DNA of 28,179 nt, from contig CAZDKX010000023.1 in NCBI GenBank assembly GCA_964505935.1, positions 1 to 28,179 of the forward strand, given 5' to 3'. Position numbers and translations under genes: made by a program. Shown here piece by piece: positions 1 to 8,186 of the stretch. The stretch comes from JADGQM01 sp964505935 (lineage in GTDB: Bacteria; Desulfobacterota; Syntrophobacteria; Syntrophobacterales; Syntrophobacteraceae). How positions within the stretch are numbered: the first letter of the stretch is position 1; every line of letters starts with the position of its first letter. The notes beneath the pieces are model-generated. The model was not told the origin of the DNA. It worked only from the letters and a program-made list of their open reading frames with translations, and did no database searches.

Positions 1-24
1 TACTCCTTTGTCCTGTGGGCGAAA

Positions 25-539
25 CTAGTAGCTAAACAGTTTCGTAGGAATGACGTGGTGACCGGTGCTCTTGTTCGTCATGCCGGCGGAAGCCGGCATC
101 CAGGGGCGCTTCATAAAATGCAAGATCTCAACCTCAAAAGGTATAGACTTTCCGGCGTAGCAGCTGAGCTCAAGGCGAACTTCGCATCCCTTAATCCTGT
201 CGTATTCAGTATCCGGCCGCACTTGTGGGAATCGAAGCTTCAGGCCGAGGTTGTGGTTGAAACGATCGAGGAACGGTTTGGCATGTTTGAGAATGTACTC
301 GGGACTGTCCTCCTTAAACAGTTCGCCGAAAGCCCCGTTGAACGCCTTGATCGCGGCGTTGACCTCAGTTCTCTTCCTGGTTTTGGGGAACCTGCGGTCC
401 ACCTGTTTGGCAATGCTATCCTCCGCCTCCTGCCACACAGCCCACCCAGCTCCTCTCCGCCTGTCAGGGAGTACTTGAAGTGTTTTAGGACTCCCTTCAC
501 CAGAAGGTCGAACAGTTTGATCTCGTCTTTCTTCCTCAA
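25..539 (-). pseudogene. Unknown small protein gene, apparently frameshifted
   Basis: I do not recognise this protein. Two minus-strand reading frames each carry protein-like sequence that joins at about 430-440. From a TTG at 539 the frame reads LRKKDEIKLFDLLVKGVLKH and continues to GGEELGG. The next frame continues with VWQEAEDSIAKQVDRR and runs to the stop at 25. Restoring one base near the G-rich stretch at about 430-440 would give one protein of roughly 170 residues, so this is a one-base deletion or a sequencing error. A GTG at 438 could alternatively start an intact 137-residue protein. The last ~28 residues, including PASAGMT, are translated from a dispersed palindromic repeat (76-104), so the original C-terminus has probably been replaced. 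It lies 43 bp downstream of the radical SAM gene on the same strand, but nothing else links the two. Confidence 0.45.
76..104. repeat. Dispersed palindromic repeat (PASAGMT-type)
   Basis: The inverted repeat ATGCCGGC / GCCGGCAT with a short loop is flanked by CGTC and CCAGG. It belongs to the same family as the elements at 11990-12075, 12157-12237 and 28016-28049. Its minus-strand translation gives the PASAGMT string often seen where such repeats run into ORF ends. A partial copy (GGAATGACG) lies just upstream near 47-55. Confidence 0.7.
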
Positions 540-582
540 CCGAACCGAGGCAGATACCGATGCGAAGCGTTAGCGGCGGTCC

Positions 583-2358
583 CTATGCGGTGTTTGAGGC
601 ATCGCTCCTCGGCCGTATCGCCGGATGGGCAGGCGACCGGCACTCTCTGACGGAATCCAACCGGACGCCCAGAAATCTCGTGTAGAAGTCATCGGCAAGC
701 TTCTCCAGGTCAAAACGGAACCGCTCCGGATGAAGCACATTGGCGATTTGCATCAGGCCCAGCACCCAGTCCGGTCTGATTGATGCCGGGTATGGGTAGG
801 TGCTGTAGATCCTCTTGTCCGCAACGGCCCTGACATCCAGGCCACGGTGGACGCAGAATTCGTGGATATCGCTTGCCGAGCAGCCCATGACGCCGCTGAC
901 GAGGATTACTTCGGGATTGAGCCTCCTGAGCGTTGCTTCCGGTATGGTCATTCCCGGGGTGTTGTCTCGAACTATATCTTTGTTCACACAACGGCCGCCG
1001 GCCAGTTCGACAAGATTGCATTCAAACTTGTCACCGAAGACGGCGATGAGGGGATGGCCCAGGGCGAAATAGACCGACGGCCTTTCTGCATCAGCGCTTT
1101 CTTTTCTTATGATCGACACCTGCCTCTCGAGGTATTCTCTGAGGTCGCCTGCTTCACGGGTTCTGCCGGCAAGTTCTGCGCAATAATCTAAGGTATTTAA
1201 GTAAGAATCTATTTCTTTGGTTTTTTCGTATAATCCTTCGATGAAGCCCGTTTCCAGGATACGCTGCAATACGGAAGCAATGACGCCCGGGTCTCGTTCC
1301 CCGACAAAGGCCAGAATGGTCTGAATTGATTCCAGGCTGTGAATGGTTTTGTATCCTCCGTAGAAACCGATAACCTGCACTCCACCGTCTTTTTCGAATG
1401 TTCCGGCAAAGGGGAGTCTGAAGCCGCAGGAACAAACGCCATCGCGTTTGAAGTCCGAAACATGGGCACACATGGGACCGTTGAAGCCCCTGCGCACGAG
1501 CACTTCCCCACATTCCGGACAAGTGGTGTTCAGATAGGAAGTGCCTGGTGAATTGAAAAGATATACATGTCTGAGCACCTTCTTGATGTCTCCGCAGAGC
1601 TTCTCGGCTTCCCGTATGGAAGGCTCATCGGCGATATCGGCCGTGCCAAGGGGGATGAAGCGCATGACTTGAAAAGGAATATCTTCTGAAATTGACGCAA
1701 CGCGGTTCGCCGTCTCCAAAACCTCCTTTTCATGCCCCTTGACATAGACGGCTGACACCTCGGTAAACACGCCGCTTTCAACGCTCAACCTGAGATTCCT
1801 GAATATCGGCGCCGCGGAGGCTGCTCCGAACACGGCATAGCTGTCGTCCGTACATCCTTTTATCCCGATATTTATGAAATCAATATGCTGCAGGAGATCC
1901 TTGAATGAACTCTCCGTGAAATAGGCGTTCGTCGCGCATCCGACAAGCAGCTTTTTCTCTCGCGCGAGAGCGGCCACCTTCTTGAAAGTGAAAAACGACA
2001 CGGCCGGCTCGTTGAAACAGAACATGATCCCTCGGCACCCTTCTCTCAGTGCCCTGGCAACGATCTCCGCCGGTTTCATTTGATGAACCGCACCCGCCAT
2101 GGAGCCGGGATTTTCCGTGAGGACCCACGATACGCAGCCAGGGCATCGGAAGTTGCAGCCGATGGTGCAGATTTGCAGGAACTTGCTTCCCGGATGATAG
2201 TGTAACATCGGCATCGATTCGATTGCGGACGGAACCACCACAAGATAACTGTCAGGATACTTTTCCACTATTACACCGCCACGATTCATAACCATGCCGC
2301 AAAGGCCGGTTCGGTCCTCATCGATAGGGCACAGGTTTTCACATATCGCGCATCGCAT
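583..2358 (-). CDS. Radical SAM enzyme with C-terminal half of an ABC substrate-binding fold
   Basis: A 591-residue cytoplasmic protein with no signal peptide. Residues 3-20 hold a four-Cys cluster (C3, C6, C10, C20). C68-N-F-R-C72-P-G-C75 is the CxxxCxxC motif that binds the SAM-cleaving [4Fe-4S] cluster. The overall shape is that of the PflA-like/AmmeMemoRadiSam radical SAM group. A second Cys-rich knuckle starts at C280/C283 and runs to about 312. Residues ~400-575 resemble the linker helix and C-lobe of the neighbouring binding protein: RPSVYFALG matches RPTVYYGG, ELAGGR matches EVSGGN, NPEVILVSG matches DPEVILISG, and HPERF matches HPDLF. The ATG at 2358 was chosen over the longer 2403 start because GGAGGAG lies 5 bases upstream of the ATG. 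It is the last gene of the importer operon, 55 bp after the binding-protein stop. Substrate and product are unknown; a role with the imported ligand is inference. Confidence 0.85.
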   Translation of the reverse strand: MRCAICENLCPIDEDRTGLCGMVMNRGGVIVEKYPDSYLVVVPSAIESMPMLHYHPGSKFLQICTIGCNFRCPGCVSWVLTENPGSMAGAVHQMKPAEIVARALREGCRGIMFCFNEPAVSFFTFKKVAALAREKKLLVGCATNAYFTESSFKDLLQHIDFINIGIKGCTDDSYAVFGAASAAPIFRNLRLSVESGVFTEVSAVYVKGHEKEVLETANRVASISEDIPFQVMRFIPLGTADIADEPSIREAEKLCGDIKKVLRHVYLFNSPGTSYLNTTCPECGEVLVRRGFNGPMCAHVSDFKRDGVCSCGFRLPFAGTFEKDGGVQVIGFYGGYKTIHSLESIQTILAFVGERDPGVIASVLQRILETGFIEGLYEKTKEIDSYLNTLDYCAELAGRTREAGDLREYLERQVSIIRKESADAERPSVYFALGHPLIAVFGDKFECNLVELAGGRCVNKDIVRDNTPGMTIPEATLRRLNPEVILVSGVMGCSASDIHEFCVHRGLDVRAVADKRIYSTYPYPASIRPDWVLGLMQIANVLHPERFRFDLEKLADDFYTRFLGVRLDSVRECRSPAHPAIRPRSDASNTA

Positions 2359-2413
2359 GGCCTCTCCTCCAACAGCTGCCCCGGATCCCGATAAACAAGT
2401 CAAAAGCGCAACG

Positions 2414-3469
2414 TCACCTCGGTCCGAGACCGTTCAGAATCCTCTCCGCATCGTCAGTCGTGATGCTCTTGCCGTATACCTCGGAGTAGAAGGTTTTCAT
2501 CTCTCCAATCATGTCCCTGTCTTTGAATAGATCCGGGTGAAAGATCTTTGCCAGGAAGATGGCGAGCAGCACGCTTTCCCCACTTGCCAGGTCCCACGTA
2601 AAAATCCCGGTAGGGATAATATGCAGCTTTCCGTTCTTGACGGCCCGCATGGGCGCCCAGTTCGGATTGTTCCTGACGCTCTCCAGGGTGCTGCCATACC
2701 CGCTGATGAGAATGACCTCCGGGTCCCAGGAGCAGACCTGTTCCAGGTTTACTTCCGTGAAGTTGTTGTCGTGAGCCTGCGGCAGAAAGTTGCCGCCCGA
2801 GACCTCGGTGAACCAGTGCATGACGCTGGCCTTCCCCTGGCTGAACAGGAGGTTCCCGCTTCTTCCGCCGTAGTAGACGGTCGGCCTGTCCTCGGTGCCG
2901 ATCTTCGAGGTGATGGCCAGGATGGCCTGGATCTTCGCATCGAAATAGCGGCAGTACTTATCGGCCCTCACCTTCGCCTCCGGTCCCAAAAGTTCGCCGA
3001 AAAACCTCACCTGCCGCTTGAAGTTGTCCATGAATTGCTCCATGGTCCGCGGCCTCTTTTGGGCCGAGAATCCGCACGCCGTTTTGATTCCCGCAGCCCG
3101 GTACTTCTCTGCTTCACCAGGGAAGGGGGAGTAGAGGACGAGATCGACCTTCAGGTTCAGCAGGCGCTCGACATCACCGGTGAACGGGGGCTGCGCGGTC
3201 TCGACATTTTTCAATTCGGGATAAAGCCGGTAAGCCCAGGGGAACGGTTTCATCATCAGGGCCAGGCAGTCCCCCTTGCCGAGCATGACGATCCTGTCCG
3301 AGGAAACCCCGTGCATGCACGCGATTCTCTTCGGGTTGACAGGCACCTCGATCTGATTGTCGTCCATGTCGGTAATGATCCGGTAATCGCCGGCATAAGC
3401 AGGCAGACCGATCCCCTGGAACGATGACAGCGCGACTGTCAGGATGAGCAGCAGCAAGAGGTTTTTCAT
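2414..3469 (-). CDS. ABC transporter periplasmic substrate-binding protein (FecB/BtuF/TroA-like)
   Basis: A 351-residue protein starting MKNLLLLLILTVALSS, a clear signal peptide with likely cleavage after AYA at about residue 26, so it is periplasmic. The mature protein opens with ITDMDDNQIEVPVNPKRIA, the usual N-terminal motif of helical-backbone binding proteins for iron-siderophores, cobalamin and metals. The C-lobe contains DPEVILISG and a HPDLF segment near the end. The ATG at 3469 was preferred over 3493 because the signal peptide starts there and it lies 8 nt after the permease stop. It sits third in the operon. Ligand identity cannot be read from the sequence; siderophore-, cobalamin- or metallophore-type ligands are all possible. 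Confidence 0.9.
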   Translation of the reverse strand: MKNLLLLLILTVALSSFQGIGLPAYAGDYRIITDMDDNQIEVPVNPKRIACMHGVSSDRIVMLGKGDCLALMMKPFPWAYRLYPELKNVETAQPPFTGDVERLLNLKVDLVLYSPFPGEAEKYRAAGIKTACGFSAQKRPRTMEQFMDNFKRQVRFFGELLGPEAKVRADKYCRYFDAKIQAILAITSKIGTEDRPTVYYGGRSGNLLFSQGKASVMHWFTEVSGGNFLPQAHDNNFTEVNLEQVCSWDPEVILISGYGSTLESVRNNPNWAPMRAVKNGKLHIIPTGIFTWDLASGESVLLAIFLAKIFHPDLFKDRDMIGEMKTFYSEVYGKSITTDDAERILNGLGPR

Positions 3470-3476
3470 TTCTACC

Positions 3477-4487
3477 CTATCCCTTCCATTCATGATTTTG
3501 CTTCAGCAAGAGGTGGCCCAGGAGAGGAGCGCCAATGAAGGACGTGACGATGCTTATCGGTATTTCTCCGCCCGGCATGCTCCGGACGATGGTATCCGTC
3601 AGCAGCAGAAACACCCCTCCCAGCAGGGCGGCAAAGGGGACCAGTCGGCCGTGATCCGGGCCGATGAGGAGGCGCGACATGTGCGCGACGATCAGATCGA
3701 CCCACATGATGATGCCGCAAGACGAGCTTCCGGCCGCTACAATGAGGGTCCCGAAAAGCATGAAGAGGACCCTTGCCCACTTGACGTTCACGCCCATGGA
3801 CAGCGCCTCTTCATCCCCGAGGGCCATGAGGTTGAGTCTCCCTCTGAACAGGCAGATCACGGCTATGCCGCTTGAGACAATGATGAAAGCCCTGGTTACA
3901 TGTGCCCAGAGGACGTTGTTCAGTCCGCCCATGGTCCAAAATACGATTCCGGGGAGCTGCTCGTAGGGATCGGCAATGTATTTCAGAAACGACCCCGCCG
4001 CCATGAAAAAGGTCGACACAATGACGCCGGCGATCACCAGGGTGGTTATGGGATTGAGGCCCCGATTCCCAATCGCGTAGGCGAGGACCACCGCCACCAC
4101 CGCCCAGAAGAACGCGAAGCTCTCCACGAAAAACGCCGATTTGCTGAAGAATATGATAGCAATCGAGGCCCCAAATATGGCCCCGTGGGTGACTCCGAGG
4201 AACGAGGGAGAAACGAGGGGATTTCTCATAACCCCCTGAAACACAACCCCACCCACGGACAGGGCGGCCCCGGCCAGCAAGGCCATGAGCACCCTCGGCA
4301 GCCTGACCGACCACAACACCATGGCCGGCATCGCCAGCTCTTCTCCCGGTTGCTGCCCCGATAGCTTCAGGGCTGTGAGCTTCCCCAGCGTCGCCAGTTC
4401 CATCCGGTACTGCCCCGTGGTGAGCGCAAAGACGACGGAGACGACCAACAGGATGGCGATGGTAAGGAAGGCGCTGTTGCTTTTCAT
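3477..4487 (-). CDS. ABC transporter permease, FecCD family
   Basis: A 336-residue polytopic inner-membrane protein of the length and pattern of FecC/FecD/BtuC permeases. It has an N-terminal membrane segment after MKSNS, the family hallmark LPRVLMALLAGAALSVGGVV with FQGVMRNPL, and a late GGEIPISIVTSFIGAPLL segment. It forms the channel paired with the ATPase encoded immediately upstream. The chosen ATG at 4487 overlaps the ATPase stop as ATGA, which suggests translational coupling; an ATG nine bases earlier (4496) is equally readable and neither has a strong ribosome-binding site. There is a single permease gene, so the channel is probably a homodimer. Confidence 0.92.
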   Translation of the reverse strand: MKSNSAFLTIAILLVVSVVFALTTGQYRMELATLGKLTALKLSGQQPGEELAMPAMVLWSVRLPRVLMALLAGAALSVGGVVFQGVMRNPLVSPSFLGVTHGAIFGASIAIIFFSKSAFFVESFAFFWAVVAVVLAYAIGNRGLNPITTLVIAGVIVSTFFMAAGSFLKYIADPYEQLPGIVFWTMGGLNNVLWAHVTRAFIIVSSGIAVICLFRGRLNLMALGDEEALSMGVNVKWARVLFMLFGTLIVAAGSSSCGIIMWVDLIVAHMSRLLIGPDHGRLVPFAALLGGVFLLLTDTIVRSMPGGEIPISIVTSFIGAPLLGHLLLKQNHEWKG

Positions 4488-5272
4488 GGTTTGCATGCCG
4501 GAAGGACGTATTCCGCCCCCGTATCCGTACGCTGCATGTTGATCTTCATGTCATAGAGCGCCTCCAGGTATGCCGCATGGAAGACCTTGTCCCGCAGCCC
4601 CTGGTGACTGATCCGGCCGCTGTTCAACATGACGAGCCGGTCGCAGTACCTTCCCGCGGTATTGGGGTCATGAAGGGTCATAATGGTGGTGAGGTGCTTT
4701 TCTTTCGTTATTTTTCTTATCATTTCCATGATGAGGTACTGGCGTTTGAAATCGAGGTGTGAGGTGGGTTCATCGAGAAGCAGAATCCCTGCTTTCTGGA
4801 AGAGCGCTCGGGCGATCAGCACCATTTGTTTCTCGCCGCCGGAAAGCTCGTTGTATCGCCGTTCCGCGAGATGCTTGATGTGGAGTTCTTCGAGAATCTC
4901 GAGCGCGCGCCCATGGTCACTCTTTCTCGCCATGCCTGAGAGGCCAAACCTTACATGGCCTGCCATGAGCACCATCTGCATCACCGTGAACGAGAAGACT
5001 ACGTTCAGATCCTGAGGCACCACCGCTATCAGTCCGGCGATTTCCTCACGCGAAAGGTTCGCCAGGTCGCGGCCGCCTATGGTGATTTTCCCTGAATTGA
5101 TCTTTAGAATGCGATTGATGCATTTGAGCAGGGTGGTCTTTCCGGAGCCGTTGGGGCCGAGAAGGCCGCATATTTCCCCTTCTCGTACCGAAAAGCTGAT
5201 GTTGCTCAGGGTTTTTCTCGCCCCGTACCGGAAATCAATGTTCTCAATCACAAGGATTTCGTGGTCCTGCAT
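4484..5272 (-). CDS. ABC transporter ATP-binding protein (FecE/BtuD-like)
   Basis: A 262-residue ATPase with Walker A GPNGSGKT at residues 39-46, a Q-loop in VPQDL, the signature LSGGE, Walker B ILLLDEP and a switch His in TLHDPN. It powers import through the FecCD permease. The ATG at 5272 was chosen over 5308 because it has GAGG spaced correctly upstream and the domain begins right after it. It is the first gene of the four-gene operon; the AT-rich region 5309-5420 upstream is where the promoter should be. The C-terminal ~20 residues extend beyond the core domain. Confidence 0.93.
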   Translation of the reverse strand: MQDHEILVIENIDFRYGARKTLSNISFSVREGEICGLLGPNGSGKTTLLKCINRILKINSGKITIGGRDLANLSREEIAGLIAVVPQDLNVVFSFTVMQMVLMAGHVRFGLSGMARKSDHGRALEILEELHIKHLAERRYNELSGGEKQMVLIARALFQKAGILLLDEPTSHLDFKRQYLIMEMIRKITKEKHLTTIMTLHDPNTAGRYCDRLVMLNSGRISHQGLRDKVFHAAYLEALYDMKINMQRTDTGAEYVLPACKP

Positions 5273-5319
5273 CGTGAACCTCGACCTTCCCGCCCATGAG
5301 CGCAGCACCGATGAGCGAC

Positions 5320-5425
5320 AACGGCTATGTCGGATTTTTATTTTAGCGTCTTTAGGGTATATTCCAACGCATTACTTATTTTTTTAATTACATAATTACA
5401 AGTAAATTTGCAGACTAGCCGAAAG
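5320..5425 (-). promoter_or_regulatory. AT-rich upstream region of the importer operon with a tandem 8-mer
   Basis: This stretch is far more AT-rich than its surroundings and lies upstream of the ATPase gene. It contains two adjacent copies of TAATTACA at 5385-5400, an arrangement that could be an operator. No convincing -35/-10 pair and no cobalamin-riboswitch core could be recognised by eye. The divergent methyltransferase gene starts at 5533, so both promoters probably lie in this gap. Confidence 0.35.
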
Positions 5426-5532
5426 GATTAACGATAAGCTTTCACGCAGCAGTCTTCCTGCCATGCGCCTGGGCATCCTGGGCACCAAGTTCGGTCTTGC
5501 TTTCTCCATGGCTTGAAGGTAATTTCAGGCCT

Positions 5533-6420
5533 ATGAAGAGCGCATTCACCAAACATGTGATTCATGAAGGCGATGCGAGGGACCTGAGCTTCATCGCATC
5601 AGAGCGGGTGCATTTAGTATGCACAAGCCCCCCTTACGCCAACTTGCTTGACTACCCGGAAACGGCTGGGCAGCTTGGTAACATCGCCTCTTACGAGATG
5701 TTTTTAGATGAATTAGACAAGGTATGGGCTGAATGTCTTCGCATTCTGGTGCCAGGTGGGAGGGTTGCCTGTATCGTCGGGGATGTCTGCATATCGCGGC
5801 GCAAGGGCGGCAGGCATCACGTCCTGCCTCTCGCCGGTGACATCCAGGTCCGGGCTCGCCGAATAGGATTTGATAATTTGACACCGATCCGATGGCTCAA
5901 GGTGGCGAACATCAGAATGGAGGCATCCAGGTCTTCGCGTTTCCTTGGCAAGCCGAATCTACCCAACGGGGTCGTGAAGAACGATGTGGAAACCATCCTG
6001 TTTTTTCGAAAGCCTGGAGGATACAGGAAACCCACGGAATGGCAGGAACAGAATTCTTTTATTTCGACGGACGACTATGCGAAATGGTTTCAGTCTATAT
6101 GGACTGATGTGCCGGGCCAAATAAGGGGCCCACACCCAGCACCATTTCCGCTCGAAGTGCCGAGGCGATTGATCCGTATGTTTTCCTTCATCGGCGACAC
6201 GGTGGTGGACCCATTTGCAGGCACTGGTACTACGGCGGTGGCGGCATTCGAAACCGGTCGCAACTCAATATCTGTCGAGATAGAGCCAACTTACATCCGA
6301 ATGATTCAACGCCGCCTGTTGGAACAAAAAGGCAGCCTCTTTGCTCAGCTCGAAGTACATAGCAGGGAAGAAATCGTCCATGGCAGCACCAGACCAGCCG
6401 CTCGGCCTCAGCATTCTTGA
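5533..6420 (+). CDS. DNA methyltransferase of a type II restriction-modification system
   Basis: A 295-residue class-beta amino-methyltransferase. The catalytic motif IV is TSPPY at residues 31-35 and the SAM-binding motif I is DPFAGTGTT at 226-234, the order expected for class beta. TSPPY-type motifs are typical of N4-cytosine methylases, though N6-adenine cannot be excluded. HPAPFPLEVP (201-210) is the conserved segment before motif I. The target-recognition part lies between, about residues 90-150. The start at 5533 was preferred over 5497 because the family's N-terminal HEGDA segment follows closely. The gene overlaps the following endonuclease gene by 41 bp. The pair is less GC-rich than its neighbours, consistent with horizontal acquisition. 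Recognition sequence unknown. Confidence 0.88.
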   Translation: MKSAFTKHVIHEGDARDLSFIASERVHLVCTSPPYANLLDYPETAGQLGNIASYEMFLDELDKVWAECLRILVPGGRVACIVGDVCISRRKGGRHHVLPLAGDIQVRARRIGFDNLTPIRWLKVANIRMEASRSSRFLGKPNLPNGVVKNDVETILFFRKPGGYRKPTEWQEQNSFISTDDYAKWFQSIWTDVPGQIRGPHPAPFPLEVPRRLIRMFSFIGDTVVDPFAGTGTTAVAAFETGRNSISVEIEPTYIRMIQRRLLEQKGSLFAQLEVHSREEIVHGSTRPAARPQHS

Positions 6421-7081
6421 CTCCCTTGTTACCAGGAAGAATCCGACAATAAACGACTATGTCAGTGCAGTGAGTCAGTATGTGCTCTTGGCATCCACGC
6501 TGAACAACCAGGTCAAGAAAGCGGCACAGATCCGACTCTCCGGCATTCTCGGACATGTGGTTGCGGACGCGCTAGCCAAGGCGTCGCCACCCGTCTCCAA
6601 TGTATTTGTAGGCGAAAAGAATGTCGCGGGTGCGCTCCGAATCGCCAAAGCGGATGTGTCTGAGCTTCATCAACTGGATGGCTTGCGCCTCGCCATCGAA
6701 ATCAAGCCCGTCAATCTCGCTGTCGGCAGAGCGATATGGAATCGTTTCGGGGATATCCGGACCTTTGCTGTTAATCTGCATCTTAAGTTTCCGTTCGCCG
6801 TGATCGGCGGGCTCTTGACGATACCAACGATAGAGTTTGTAGGTTCCGAGCAGAAGGCAACCACTCATCTTGTCGAGCGAGCTGTCAACCGCTTGATACG
6901 AGCTGGCGGTCGCCGCAATGAAGCCGACGCCGCACATTTGCTGGAGAGCGTTGGCGTTGTCGTCTACGACCCGAATACTGCCACCATCCACCCGAATTTA
7001 CCACCGTCGGCAAGTGGCCTTCGCTGGGATGATTTTATCCAGGCCCTCGCCACCGCTTACGACTCGCGCTTCGAAGACTGA
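6380..7081 (+). CDS. Putative type II restriction endonuclease
   Basis: A 233-residue protein encoded directly after, and overlapping, the DNA methyltransferase. It carries a PD-(D/E)xK-like core: D100 in QLDG followed by E107-I-K109 in LAIEIKP, preceded by helices and followed by beta-strand-rich sequence (FAVIGGLLTIPT). I cannot assign it to a named restriction enzyme family, so the endonuclease call rests on the motif, the size and the linkage. The ATG at 6380 was chosen over 6341 because the longer form merely reads through the methyltransferase 3' end. Translational coupling through the 41-bp overlap would ensure that methylase is made first. No controller (C) protein gene is visible. 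Confidence 0.65.
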   Translation: MAAPDQPLGLSILDSLVTRKNPTINDYVSAVSQYVLLASTLNNQVKKAAQIRLSGILGHVVADALAKASPPVSNVFVGEKNVAGALRIAKADVSELHQLDGLRLAIEIKPVNLAVGRAIWNRFGDIRTFAVNLHLKFPFAVIGGLLTIPTIEFVGSEQKATTHLVERAVNRLIRAGGRRNEADAAHLLESVGVVVYDPNTATIHPNLPPSASGLRWDDFIQALATAYDSRFED

Positions 7082-7374
7082 CCGCATCAGCCCGTGAGAA
7101 GGCGACACCAGAGGGTCAAACGGATCTGGCAATACATGCATGCGTGGAAACTCCTTGGTATTCCCTGAATCTCAAGGGCGTCACAAGGCTTCATATGTTT
7201 GAAGACTCCGCCCGCCATGGAATTCCTTTTGGTCCGGCGTGAAGGCAAAACGATGGATCAATTCCGCTCAGGATATAAACACCCGAAAACCGTCAAAGGC
7301 TGTTTCTCTTTCCCACAGGAAAAGAGTATCTTATTGAGGTCAACGACACTGAACCGTGTTCTCGGAGAGGGAGC
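7082..7374. other. Intergenic region without recognisable gene
   Basis: I see no convincing gene here. A small hairpin at 7306-7326 (CTCTTTCC, loop CACA, GGAAAAGAG with one bulge) is followed by TATCTTATT and might be a weak terminator for the restriction-modification pair. The DUF169 promoter must also lie here, but no strong -35/-10 pair is evident. Confidence 0.4.
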
Positions 7375-8166
7375 ATGACCATGGATGATTTCAGAGAGAC
7401 CGCTGAGTGGCTGCGCAATGATTTGAGGCTGAAGACCTTTCCCGTAGCGGCAAAGTATCTCAAAGACAAGCGTGAGTTCCAGGGGAAGGTGCGCTGGCCC
7501 TCTGTGACGCTCGGCAAAAGGATTGCCATTTGTCAGGGGGTTACCATGGCCAGGAACTACGGTTGGACGCTCGGCCTGGCCAAGGAGGACGTGATTTGTG
7601 TGCCCGCGGCAATTGTCTTTGGTTTTGGCGACTCTTCGGACCCTCCGGCCTCCCTCGCCGGGCTGTTTTGCGAGATCAGCTTTTCTGCCGCCGAAGATCT
7701 TGCCCGCAAGGAAACTTCCTCGATGAGCCGGTTTGCAAACGGCGAAATTCAGGCGATTGTCCTGGCCCCCCTGGAGAAAGCCGCCTTCGAGCCGGACACG
7801 ATTCTCATCTACGGCAATCCGGCTCAGATCATGCGCTTGACCCAGGCCTGGTCCTACCTGAAGGGAGAACGAGTCGTGGGGCATTTTGGAGGCAAGGTGG
7901 AATGTGATGAGTACTTGATAGCCCCCTTCAAGACGCGGTCACCGCGCGTGGTGATTCCGGGCCAGGGTGAGCGAATCTTTGCGGGCACTCAGGACGACGA
8001 AGTGGTCTTCGCCGCTCCGGGCGAATTCTTCCTGGACCTTGCGGAAGCGCTCAAGAAAGCCGGGAAACCAATAGGCGCTCGGTATCCCGTGCCCCCTTAT
8101 CAGAACTTCCAGCCTGATTTTCCCAACGCCCACAAGGAATTGGGGAGAAAACTGGGGATCCTCTGA
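7375..8166 (+). CDS. DUF169 family protein
   Basis: A 263-residue protein with the DUF169 pattern: an N-terminal LRLKTFPVAAKYL segment, a Cys-containing ICQGVTMARNYGWTLGL motif at about 51-68, a central APLEKAAFEPDTILIYGNPAQ stretch, and a Cys-containing GKVECDEYL segment near residue 180. Function is unknown; the family is common in anaerobic bacteria and archaea. The start at 7375 has GGAGAGGGAGC immediately upstream; a second ATG six bases on is possible. It ends only 20 bp from the convergent aldehyde dehydrogenase gene, leaving no room for a normal terminator. Confidence 0.85.
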   Translation: MTMDDFRETAEWLRNDLRLKTFPVAAKYLKDKREFQGKVRWPSVTLGKRIAICQGVTMARNYGWTLGLAKEDVICVPAAIVFGFGDSSDPPASLAGLFCEISFSAAEDLARKETSSMSRFANGEIQAIVLAPLEKAAFEPDTILIYGNPAQIMRLTQAWSYLKGERVVGHFGGKVECDEYLIAPFKTRSPRVVIPGQGERIFAGTQDDEVVFAAPGEFFLDLAEALKKAGKPIGARYPVPPYQNFQPDFPNAHKELGRKLGIL

Positions 8167-8186
8167 TTCACGCTCTGCGCCGGGTA

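Noticed and set aside
5309..5532. Cobalamin riboswitch upstream of the FecCD-type importer
   Set aside because: Looked for because BtuCD-like operons often carry one, but no B12-box-like core or matching GC-rich stems were seen.
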